From the NCBI GenBank assembly GCA_028278625.1, contig JANQDY010000223.1, positions 7,523-71,522 on the forward strand: 64,000 bases of DNA. Reading direction: 5' to 3'. The notes below the pieces were generated by a model. It was given only the letters and a program-made list of their open reading frames with translations, was not told the DNA's origin and did no database searches. Position 1 is the stretch's first letter, and every line of letters starts with the position of its first letter. Below are positions 1 to 7,388 of this stretch, in pieces. The translations under genes and the position numbers were made by a program. This DNA comes from Thermodesulfobacteriota bacterium. GTDB lineage: Bacteria; Desulfobacterota; DSM-4660; Desulfatiglandales; Desulfatiglandaceae.

Positions 1-2
1 AG

Positions 3-1574
3 CATGAAGCCCGCTACGACATCAATGAAGCGACCTATCTCATTGAAGTTGGCAAATATATGGAGGCCCTTGAAAACTATGAGAGCGCCCTTGAGCTGTC
101 CGCCCTTCCGAAAACACGAATAGACGCCATGCTGGCCAAAGCCACACTTCTGTCAGCTTTTCTTGATGCACCGGAAAAGGCCCTTGAAGTCTATCAACAG
201 GTTTCAAAGAAATACCCTCAAGCCGCGGAAATCAGCTCATACAGGGAAGGTCTGCTCTTGTACGAGCTCAAACGAATGGGTGAAGCAAAATCCGTGCTTT
301 TGGACTACATGAAGGATTACCCGAAAGGAAGATTTCGTTTTCAAGCGGAAGCCTTGTTGGACCAAATCGCCAAAACACCTCCCAAGCCGTCTCCACCCAT
401 CGAAACCAAACCCCAGGTAACACCGGGGACGAAACCTGAAACAAAACCCATACCGCCACCGGACGTTCCCACGCCACCCCATAAAATCCCTCCTCAAACG
501 GTGCCGGTAACACCGCCGGGCGCAAAACCCGCCCCTGTCCTCATTCCGTCGCCACAGGTCCGGGTTCGGCTCTGCAAAACCACGGGGCAAGCCATTGTCA
601 CGGGAAACGATATATGTGCTGACGGTGACGGATGTCAGAACCGCTTTGAGTTCAAAGGCTCAAACGGAGTACTGAATGCTAACGGACGTCCAATTAATGG
701 CAATGAATTAGTGCTTCGAAGCGATACCCCTTTGGTGGTTTCATGCGGCACCAAAAAGAAGAAAGTGCGCGGCCATATAAAAGCAATGCTCAAAGGCGGG
801 AAACTCTATATTATCAACCTGGTGGATATGGAGCACTATCTCAGATCCGTGGTCCCGTCTGAATCCTATGCCTCCTGGCCGCTTGAAACCCTGAAAGCAC
901 AGGCGGTTGCAGCCAGAACCTATGCCTATTACCAGATGCTGCATCGAAAAACCTGGTCATATGACCTGGTGGACGATGAAGGTGACCAGGCATACAAAGG
1001 CATGAAAAGGGAACGGAAAAAGACGGATCAAGCCGTATCTGAAACCAAGGGGGAGATTTTAAGCCACAAGGACAAACCCATCCTTGCCATGTACAGTGCC
1101 AACAGCGGCGGCTACACTGCGGACGCGGGCAGCATTTTCGGCCTCAGCAAACCGTATCTGGTGGCCCAGAGGGATCCGAAAAGCCTTGAAGGGAAGATGG
1201 CCCGTTGGAAGAAATCCTTCTCCGTTTCAGAAGTAGAGCGGGCCCTTAATCGGCGGGGCCTTAAAATAAAGGGGCTTAAGGGGCTTGAACCGGCAAAAAG
1301 AGGCCCCTCCGGGCGCATTATCAAGATTCGCGTCATCGCCAGTAACACCACTAAAACAGTGCGCACCCGGACCACCCTGCGGCGGGCCCTCAGACTTCCG
1401 GAGATCCTTCTTGAAATCGAAAGGGATAACGGGAACTTTGTCTTTGACGGAAAAGGATGGGGACACGGTGTGGGATATTCACAGTGGGGTTCCGCCATCC
1501 TCGGCAAGGAAAAGAGCTATGATGAAATACTCGCTTTTTACTACCCAAACGCCTCCCTTATCAGAAAATGGTGA
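3..1574 (+). CDS. TPR / SpoIID-LytB domain protein, 5' truncated by window edge
   Basis: The reading frame is open to the left edge without a stop, so the gene starts outside the window; the ATG at 60 is internal to a helical repeat. The first 110 or so codons look like tetratricopeptide repeats (KYMEALENYESALE, EKALEVYQQV). A Pro/Lys/Thr-rich linker follows at about 370-545, then a SpoIID/LytB domain from about 800. That domain shows its hallmark blocks: YLRSVVPSE, LKAQAVAARTYAYYQ, and the C-terminal GWGHGVGYSQWG followed by YYPNASL. Family knowledge: SpoIID of sporulating bacteria is a lytic transglycosylase acting on peptidoglycan stripped of its peptides, and non-sporulating diderms carry homologues with less clear roles. 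TPR plus a flexible linker suggests a scaffolded, probably exported, cell wall protein. The gene lies about 0.5 kb upstream of the dcw cluster on the same strand. Confidence 0.85.
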   Translation, partial: HEARYDINEATYLIEVGKYMEALENYESALELSALPKTRIDAMLAKATLLSAFLDAPEKALEVYQQVSKKYPQAAEISSYREGLLLYELKRMGEAKSVLLDYMKDYPKGRFRFQAEALLDQIAKTPPKPSPPIETKPQVTPGTKPETKPIPPPDVPTPPHKIPPQTVPVTPPGAKPAPVLIPSPQVRVRLCKTTGQAIVTGNDICADGDGCQNRFEFKGSNGVLNANGRPINGNELVLRSDTPLVVSCGTKKKKVRGHIKAMLKGGKLYIINLVDMEHYLRSVVPSESYASWPLETLKAQAVAARTYAYYQMLHRKTWSYDLVDDEGDQAYKGMKRERKKTDQAVSETKGEILSHKDKPILAMYSANSGGYTADAGSIFGLSKPYLVAQRDPKSLEGKMARWKKSFSVSEVERALNRRGLKIKGLKGLEPAKRGPSGRIIKIRVIASNTTKTVRTRTTLRRALRLPEILLEIERDNGNFVFDGKGWGHGVGYSQWGSAILGKEKSYDEILAFYYPNASLIRKW

Positions 1575-1584
1575 CACCTGAGTC

Positions 1585-1884
1585 TTGAAAAAGAAACCGC
1601 CGAAAGCCAACACTTTTGCCATCCTAGGCTTTTTCTCCCCCTTTGTTGCCGCGGGGATTACCTGCGGGCTGCTTCTCATTTCCGGTGAGGACTTCGGAAA
1701 TTCGGGCGTTTTTCTTGTTTACCTGATTGCCGTTCCGCTGATTCTCATCGTCGGGCTGGTCCTGGGAATCAAGTCAATACCCCGCATTCATGAGCTGGGC
1801 GACAAGGACTACGCCTATACGGGCCTATTTCTGGACATCTTTTCTCTATTCGTCTTTTTCCTCTCCTGCATCTATTTCAGCTGA
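1585..1884 (+). CDS. small hypothetical membrane protein
   Basis: A 99-residue protein that I do not assign to a family. It starts with a TTG codon 10 nt after the SpoIID gene stops, with only a weak purine stretch before it, so the start is not certain. It has a Lys-rich N-terminus (KKKPPK) and three hydrophobic segments of membrane-spanning length: about 10-32, 41-62 and 78-98. Positive charges at the N-terminus suggest that this end is cytoplasmic. The short gap suggests cotranscription with the SpoIID-type gene upstream. No catalytic or metal motifs are visible. It resembles the small DUF4190-type membrane proteins only in general shape. Confidence 0.6.
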   Translation: MKKKPPKANTFAILGFFSPFVAAGITCGLLLISGEDFGNSGVFLVYLIAVPLILIVGLVLGIKSIPRIHELGDKDYAYTGLFLDIFSLFVFFLSCIYFS

Positions 1885-2019
1885 CCGTATCATCAATGCC
1901 CCTGAGAAAAGAGGCACAGCGCACATCTAGCGGCATCCCCTCGAAATCCGGCCGTATATTGTGGTTTTGTTCCAACATGAAAAAAAGACTGCAAATAGTT
2001 CATATCCCTGTTTTTTTTC

Positions 2020-2048
2020 TTGACAAGTTCGCATTTATCCCGGATAGT
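2020..2048 (+). promoter_or_regulatory. sigma70-type promoter of the mraZ/dcw operon
   Basis: A perfect TTGACA -35 box at 2020-2025, a 17-nt spacer and GATAGT at 2043-2048 (4 of 6 matches to TATAAT). It is preceded by a T-rich stretch. Transcription would begin near 2055, giving a leader of about 40 nt before the MraZ start. This is the only clear promoter before the long run of division genes. Confidence 0.7.
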
Positions 2049-2090
2049 GTCACAAAGTGGTAAAAAATGTCATAAAGTGTCACAAATGGC
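2044..2090 (+). promoter_or_regulatory. MraZ operator: tandem AAAGTG-type boxes at 10-nt spacing
   Basis: Heptamers recur at an exact 10-nt period: ATAGTGT (2044), AAAGTGG (2054), AAAATGT (2064), AAAGTGT (2074), and a degenerate AAATGGC (2084). The known MraZ box of mollicutes is AAAGTG(T/G) in direct repeats of this spacing, and proteobacterial MraZ also binds short direct repeats just upstream of its own gene. The array covers the -10 box, the transcription start and the whole leader, as expected for autorepression of the dcw operon by MraZ. Confidence 0.75.
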
Positions 2091-2097
2091 CTCTTCC

Positions 2098-2535
2098 ATG
2101 TTTCGCGGACGCTCAAAACATAACCTTGATGCAAAGGGCAGACTGGCAATCCCCACCCGCTTTCGGGAAGTTCTCGACCGGAAAGGGGATCAGTGCCTGG
2201 TCGTAACCCATAAAGACGATTGCCTATGGGCCTTTACACGAGACGTCTGGGGACGCCTTGAAGAAAGGGCCGCTGAACTTCCCCTGTTTGACAACTCGGG
2301 CATCGCCTTTATGCGGTATTTTATCTCCGGCGCTGAAGAATGTACACTCAAAAACGGCAGAATCACCATCCCACTTGGTCTTCGGGAAATCACCGGATTG
2401 GAAAAAGAGGTGGTGCTGGTGGGACAATTAAAACGATTTGAAATCTGGGACAAAAAGAAATGGGAGGAGGAATTCGAAAGAGTGACGAAGGTTTTTCCCG
2501 AGGCAAGCCAGGCCCTTCAGGAACTGCGGATCTGA
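2098..2535 (+). CDS. mraZ: MraZ transcriptional regulator of the dcw operon
   Basis: 145 residues when read from the ATG giving MFRGRSKHNLDAKGR, which matches the universal N-terminus of MraZ. An in-frame ATG at 2086 would add four residues (MASS). The frame is open further upstream, but that part is promoter and operator DNA. MraZ has two AbrB-like swapped-hairpin halves, each with a conserved DxxGR-type signature. Here they are seen as DAKGRLAIPTRFR near the N-terminus and LKNGRITIPLGLR in the second half. It forms a ring oligomer and binds the repeats in front of its own gene. No Shine-Dalgarno sequence precedes either candidate start, since the operator repeats occupy that space. It is the first gene of the dcw cluster. 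Confidence 0.93.
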   Translation: MFRGRSKHNLDAKGRLAIPTRFREVLDRKGDQCLVVTHKDDCLWAFTRDVWGRLEERAAELPLFDNSGIAFMRYFISGAEECTLKNGRITIPLGLREITGLEKEVVLVGQLKRFEIWDKKKWEEEFERVTKVFPEASQALQELRI

Positions 2536-3479
2536 AAGTTCCGAATTCGAATTATCCTCACAAGCCGGTTCTCCTTCGGAAGACCGTGCAATATCTCAAC
2601 CTCAAGCCCAAAGGCATGTATGTAGATGGAACCGTTGGATCAGGGGGTCACAGCGCGGCAATTCTGTCCCATCTGCCGCAAAAAGGCAGACTGATCTGTC
2701 TCGACAGGGACCCTGATGCCATCCGGTTGTCACGAAAAAGACTGCAAAGAGATCACCGGGTGCAGTTCGTTCAGGCAAATTTCGCTGATCTTGGAAGGGT
2801 CGTGCGGGACTTGGCCATCGACAAAATCGACGGCGTTCTTCTCGACTTGGGAATGTCCTCCTACCAGATCGAAGCATCGGGAAGGGGATTCAGCTTCAAT
2901 AGAGATGAAACCCTCGACATGAGAATGAACCCGGACAGTAAGCCAACCGGAGAGGATTTGCTCAGGAACGCCTCTCTGGAATCCCTTGAATTCCTTCTCA
3001 GGGAATATGGCGAAGAACGAAGAGCCCGAATCCTTGCCAGGGCGATCCTGAAAGCACGGGACAAAGGCCCCATTAAGACGGCAAAAGAGCTGGCCCGAAT
3101 CATAGAGAATGCAACACCGAAATCTCGTGGCGCCTGGAAGCGGCATCCCGCAACAAAGACCTTTCAGGCCCTTAGAATCGCCGTAAATAAGGAGATGGAA
3201 AACCTGGAAACTTTTCTTTATGAAATTCCCTCGCTGATGAATGTGGAGGGAAGACTGGTGGTCATTTCTTATCACTCCCTTGAAGACCGGCGGGTGAAAA
3301 ATGCCATGGTCCAATGGGAGAAGGCCTGCACATGCCCGCCTGATTTTCCGGTTTGTGCATGCCAAAAGGTTCCGATTTTCAAACGCGTTTTAAGAAAAGG
3401 CCTGAAGCCGGACCAAACGGAAATTCATGATAACCCCAGAGCACGCAGTGCCATCATGAGGGTGGCGGAAAGGATATGA
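2460..3479 (+). CDS. rsmH: 16S rRNA (cytosine1402-N4)-methyltransferase RsmH
   Basis: Methylates N4 of C1402 in the 16S rRNA P site using S-adenosylmethionine. Visible motifs: the SAM loop GTVGSGGHS, the acidic DRDPDAI, DGVLLDLGMSS, VISYHSLEDRRVK, and a C-terminal Cys cluster (CTCPPDFPVCAC). Family proteins usually begin only a few residues before the YPHKPVLL segment. The only ATG in frame is at 2460, which overlaps mraZ by 76 nt and adds a 24-residue low-conservation stretch. The alternative is a CTG at 2532 overlapping the mraZ stop (CTGA) with AGGA upstream. The true N-terminus is therefore uncertain. The gene follows mraZ as in most dcw clusters. Confidence 0.92.
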   Translation: MGGGIRKSDEGFSRGKPGPSGTADLKVPNSNYPHKPVLLRKTVQYLNLKPKGMYVDGTVGSGGHSAAILSHLPQKGRLICLDRDPDAIRLSRKRLQRDHRVQFVQANFADLGRVVRDLAIDKIDGVLLDLGMSSYQIEASGRGFSFNRDETLDMRMNPDSKPTGEDLLRNASLESLEFLLREYGEERRARILARAILKARDKGPIKTAKELARIIENATPKSRGAWKRHPATKTFQALRIAVNKEMENLETFLYEIPSLMNVEGRLVVISYHSLEDRRVKNAMVQWEKACTCPPDFPVCACQKVPIFKRVLRKGLKPDQTEIHDNPRARSAIMRVAERI

Positions 3480-3850
3480 TCATGACAAGGCCTCAAAATC
3501 TTTCGAAAATGGTGAATTCCCGTAACGCCCAAAGCGGCGTATCCATGGCCAACTCAAAATCGAGAAAATCCAGATTCAACCTTACGCCAAGGCAGGTGTT
3601 CATCACGCTGGCCATGTTGGTCTGCTTTATGGGTACGGGCATCGGTTATGTATGGTCCAATTTTGAGAGGACCCAGATCGGTTACAGTCTAAGCCAGTTG
3701 CACAAAGAGGAGATGAGACAAAAGGAAATCAATCAAAAGCTGAAACTTGAACTGGCGACCCTAAAATCGCCGCAGAACCTGGAACGACTTGCTATCGAGA
3801 GGTTGGGGCTCAGTCCTCCGAAACCCGAACAGATTATCCTGTTGCCATGA
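3476..3850 (+). CDS. ftsL: cell division protein FtsL
   Basis: A 124-residue bitopic protein with a basic cytoplasmic N-terminus of about 40 residues and one membrane helix (about 42-62, VFITLAMLVCFMGTGIGYVW). A periplasmic coiled-coil region follows, rich in Gln, Lys and Glu. It ends with the FtsL/DivIC-type signature NLERLAIERLGLSPP. It bridges FtsQ/FtsB-like proteins to FtsW-FtsI in the divisome. The start overlaps the rsmH stop by 4 nt (ATGA), and its own stop overlaps ftsI the same way, so translation is probably coupled. Sequence conservation in this family is low; the assignment rests on architecture plus position between rsmH and ftsI. A start at codon 12 (MVNSRNAQ) is also possible. 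Confidence 0.85.
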   Translation: MIMTRPQNLSKMVNSRNAQSGVSMANSKSRKSRFNLTPRQVFITLAMLVCFMGTGIGYVWSNFERTQIGYSLSQLHKEEMRQKEINQKLKLELATLKSPQNLERLAIERLGLSPPKPEQIILLP

Positions 3851-5832
3851 AGCTCAAGGAAAAGAAATGGATCCGGTTTCGTATTCATTTGGTAAGTGTT
3901 TTCTTCATCGGCTGTCTGGTCACCATTTGCATCAGGGTCTATCAACTTCAGGTATTGCAGCAGGACTATCTGCGCGGCATCGCCAAGAACGGGATCTTAG
4001 GAACCACAACGCTGCCACCAAAGCGGGGGGTTATTTACGATAGAGAAGGGCATGAACTGGCCATCAGTGTTCAAGTAGGCTCGATTTTTGCCCATCCAAA
4101 ACAGATAGCGGAAAAAAACAAAACAGCCCGTGCCCTTTCGAAAATTCTCGGTGAAGAGAAAGGCCGGATTCTCAAGAAGCTTAAACAGAACCGCTCTTTT
4201 GTATGGATCAAAAGGAGGGTACCACAGGCTCAGACGGATAAGGTGAAAGCCCTTGATCTGAAAGGGCTTGGCGTCACCACTGAGACGCGGCGTTATTATC
4301 CTGGAAGGGAAACCGCTGCCCACGTTATCGGCTTTGCCGGAACCGACAACCAAGGCCTGGAAGGCCTTGAAAGAAAATTTGACGGACTTCTCAGAGGGCC
4401 TGAAGAAAAACTGGCATTTATGCGAGATGCTCTGGGCAGGCCTTTCGCAGTCACAAGGCCCGTTGCTACGGATAAGAGCATTCACAACCTCTATCTGACC
4501 ATCGATAAGGATATTCAGTATAAGGCCCAAAAGGCGCTTCGGGAAGCTGTCAGAAAAGCGAAGGCAAAAGGTGGACATTGCCTGGTGGTGGATCCGTATA
4601 CTGGCGAGATTCTCGCCATGGCCGTTGTGCCCGAATTCAATCCGAATGTCTTTTTCCACCACAAACCTTTTGAGTGGCGCAACCGTGCCGTGACGGATTG
4701 TTTCGAGCCCGGTTCCACCATTAAAGCCTTTTTGTTGTCCGCGGCACTGGAGGAAGCCATCGTCTCGCCCCTAACCCAGTTTAACTGTGAACAGGGGAAA
4801 TTCAGAATCGGCGGCAGGGTCGTCCATGACACCCACAAATACGGCAAACTTTCAGTGGCCGATATTGTTGTCCATTCAAGCAACATCGGGGCCATCAAAC
4901 TGGGCCAGAAGCTGGGCTACCGAAAATTCACGGAGTACCTGAAGAACTTCGGTTTCAGCCGGAAAGCGAACATTGATCTTATGGGTGAGCGAAAAGGATT
5001 TATCAGAAGCGCCAAAAACGCCAGAGAGATTGATCAGGCAACGCTTTTCTTTGGGCAGGGCATGACCAGTACCTCATTACAGCTGACAATGGCCATGGCG
5101 GCCATCGCAAACGGAGGAAAACTGATGCGTCCTTATGTTGTCAAAAAAATCGTCGATGCATCCGGAAATACCACTGAGGAAATCGTTCCGAAGGTGGTGC
5201 GAAGAACCATCTCGGCCAGAACCGCCCGAAAGGTCTCCACCATCCTTGAGGGGGTGGCTACCGAGGATGGTACTGCCGAAAAGGCCGCCATCCCGGGATA
5301 CCGGGTCGCGGGAAAAACAGGAACCTCGCAGAAAGTGGACCCCAAAACAAGAGGATATTCCAAAAGTAAATATGTGGCCAGTTTTGTGGGTTTTGTGCCG
5401 TCGGAAAAGCCTCGACTGGTCATCATGGTGATGATCGATGAACCAAAAGGACACATCTATGGGGGCCTGGTGGCGGGCCCTGTATTCAAAGAAGTGGGGG
5501 CCTGGGCCCTGAATCATTTGAGAATCAGCCCTCATCCGTCTCTTTTGCGGGATATTCAGGCAAACTCATCGGAAACCGGCCTTCAACCTGAAAGCACCGT
5601 TCCGACAAATCGTTTATCGACAATGGAAGCGGAGTTGCCCGTTCCCATCCAACCGGGACAATTACCCGATTTTAAGGGCCTTGGTATGCGGGAGGTCCTG
5701 AAAAGAAGCCATGCCCTGGGTCTGAAGGTCACCCTGGAAGGATCCGGACTGGCCGTAACGCAGAATCCGAACCCAGGTTCTTCCCTGGAAACCGTTAAGC
5801 GTGTGAAAGTGAATTTCAGACCACCCATGTGA
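3847..5832 (+). CDS. ftsI: FtsI/PBP3-type septal transpeptidase with C-terminal PASTA domain
   Basis: A 661-residue class B penicillin-binding protein that cross-links septal peptidoglycan. One N-terminal membrane anchor (about 12-33) is followed by the dimerisation domain and the transpeptidase domain. Active-site motifs are complete: S290-TIK (SxxK), S344-S-N346 (SxN) and K490-TGT. After the transpeptidase comes a low-complexity linker. A single PASTA-like repeat closes the protein (LPDFKGLGMREVLKRS to the end), a feature commoner in Gram-positive SpoVD/PBP2X and in Desulfobacterota than in enterobacterial FtsI. It overlaps ftsL by 4 nt, and murE begins 37 nt downstream. Confidence 0.95.
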   Translation: MKLKEKKWIRFRIHLVSVFFIGCLVTICIRVYQLQVLQQDYLRGIAKNGILGTTTLPPKRGVIYDREGHELAISVQVGSIFAHPKQIAEKNKTARALSKILGEEKGRILKKLKQNRSFVWIKRRVPQAQTDKVKALDLKGLGVTTETRRYYPGRETAAHVIGFAGTDNQGLEGLERKFDGLLRGPEEKLAFMRDALGRPFAVTRPVATDKSIHNLYLTIDKDIQYKAQKALREAVRKAKAKGGHCLVVDPYTGEILAMAVVPEFNPNVFFHHKPFEWRNRAVTDCFEPGSTIKAFLLSAALEEAIVSPLTQFNCEQGKFRIGGRVVHDTHKYGKLSVADIVVHSSNIGAIKLGQKLGYRKFTEYLKNFGFSRKANIDLMGERKGFIRSAKNAREIDQATLFFGQGMTSTSLQLTMAMAAIANGGKLMRPYVVKKIVDASGNTTEEIVPKVVRRTISARTARKVSTILEGVATEDGTAEKAAIPGYRVAGKTGTSQKVDPKTRGYSKSKYVASFVGFVPSEKPRLVIMVMIDEPKGHIYGGLVAGPVFKEVGAWALNHLRISPHPSLLRDIQANSSETGLQPESTVPTNRLSTMEAELPVPIQPGQLPDFKGLGMREVLKRSHALGLKVTLEGSGLAVTQNPNPGSSLETVKRVKVNFRPPM

Positions 5833-5869
5833 AGAAGAAAAATCCATAAACAGCCCTGGCGAATGCAAC

Positions 5870-7372
5870 ATGCAGCTTCAAGAACTCATAGAAGATACCA
5901 GCATCAGAACCTTTGCCGGTCAACTGGATCTGGAAATATCAAACATTCATTATGATTCGCGCAAGATAGAATCAAGAGATCTTTTTGTGGCCATGAAAGG
6001 GCACGCCCAGGACGGTCATGATTTTATCGGGGATGCCGCTTCAAGAGGCGCGGCCGCCATCTTGTCCGAACTCCCGCCGGAGATGACGATGAAGCGGCTG
6101 AACCGCAAGAATAATCAGATACCGGTACTGATTCAGGTTGCTGATTCCAGAAAAGCACTCTCTCAATTGGCCGCCACTTTCTATGGATACCCTTTCAGGT
6201 CCATGAACCTGATCGGCATAACGGGGACCAACGGCAAAACCACTACCAGCTACCTTTTGGAATCCATTCTCACCGCTTCCGGGCGGAAGCCAGGGGTTAT
6301 CGGAACAATCAACCATCGTTTTGCCGATCTGCAACACAAATCCAGCGTGACCACTCCTGAATCGTTGGATCTCATGAAAATCCTGCGGGAAATGGCCGAT
6401 CAATCCGCCACGCACGCTATCATGGAGGTCTCCTCACATGCCCTGGACCAGGGGAGGGTGAATGGTTGCCCCTTTCGCATCGTGTTGTTCACCAACATTT
6501 CCCGGGACCATCTGGATTATCATCGATCCATGGACGACTATTTCAAAGCCAAAAGCCGTTTGTTTACGAACTTTGTGGCAGACGGGCCCCCAAAGACCGC
6601 CTGTGCCGTCATCAATGCAGATGATCCCCGTGGAAGAGACCTCATGGCATTGACCTCCGTAAGAACCCTGACCTACGGCCTGAAGCAATCATGTGATGTA
6701 ACCGCCGAAGATGTCCACATAAGCCGCAAGGGACTTCGGGCAACGCTTATTTCCGTAACGCGTGGGAGAATCCAAATACAATCCCCGCTCATTGGAAATT
6801 TTGACATCTACAACGTCATGGCCGCATCCTCTGCCGCCATGGCCCTCGGGATTGATTTGGAGACGATCGCATCGGGCATAAAGAACCTCAAAGGGGTCCC
6901 CGGAAGAATGGAACTGGTTCCCAATGACCGATCGCTGGCCATTGTGGTGGACTATGCCCACACTCCCGATGCCCTTGAAAAGGCCCTCGGTGCCGCCAAG
7001 GAGATCACCAAGGGACGTGTCCTGATCGTTTTTGGCTGCGGAGGAGACCGGGACAGGGGGAAAAGAAGGGAAATGGGCCGGGTCGCGGGGCGGGGCAGTC
7101 ACAAAGTGTTCATCACTTCTGACAACCCGCGCTCTGAAGACCCTTCGGCCATTGCGGACGAAATTGAAAAGGGTGTCATTTCGTCGGGACAGCGGGATTA
7201 TGTGGTGGAACTTGAAAGGGCGAAAGCCATTAAAATGGCTGTTAAAACGGCCTTGGAAGACGATCTGATTCTCATCGCCGGAAAAGGGCATGAAGACTAC
7301 CAGATCATTGGAAATACCATCAGGAAATTTGATGATCGAGTGGTGGCTGCCAGGGCCGCCGCGCTTTCGTGA
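5870..7372 (+). CDS. murE: UDP-MurNAc-L-Ala-D-Glu:meso-DAP ligase MurE
   Basis: A 500-residue ATP-dependent Mur ligase adding the third stem-peptide residue in the cytoplasm. The Mur N-terminal domain (DSRKIESRDLFVAMKG) precedes the P-loop GITGTNGKTTTS. The central domain carries the conserved EVSSHALDQGR and TNISRDHLDYH blocks. The C-terminal domain carries DNPRSEDP, the DNPR signature that selects meso-diaminopimelate rather than lysine. This predicts DAP-type peptidoglycan. Next in line is murF, whose reading frame is open back into the end of murE although the preferred start lies after the murE stop. Confidence 0.96.
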   Translation: MQLQELIEDTSIRTFAGQLDLEISNIHYDSRKIESRDLFVAMKGHAQDGHDFIGDAASRGAAAILSELPPEMTMKRLNRKNNQIPVLIQVADSRKALSQLAATFYGYPFRSMNLIGITGTNGKTTTSYLLESILTASGRKPGVIGTINHRFADLQHKSSVTTPESLDLMKILREMADQSATHAIMEVSSHALDQGRVNGCPFRIVLFTNISRDHLDYHRSMDDYFKAKSRLFTNFVADGPPKTACAVINADDPRGRDLMALTSVRTLTYGLKQSCDVTAEDVHISRKGLRATLISVTRGRIQIQSPLIGNFDIYNVMAASSAAMALGIDLETIASGIKNLKGVPGRMELVPNDRSLAIVVDYAHTPDALEKALGAAKEITKGRVLIVFGCGGDRDRGKRREMGRVAGRGSHKVFITSDNPRSEDPSAIADEIEKGVISSGQRDYVVELERAKAIKMAVKTALEDDLILIAGKGHEDYQIIGNTIRKFDDRVVAARAAALS

Positions 7373-7388
7373 AGGGGAACAGGTAAAA

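Noticed and set aside
2020..2097. N-terminally extended MraZ starting at the TTG at 2020
   Set aside because: The extension is encoded by the -35 box, -10 box and operator repeats; MraZ proteins start at MFRG.
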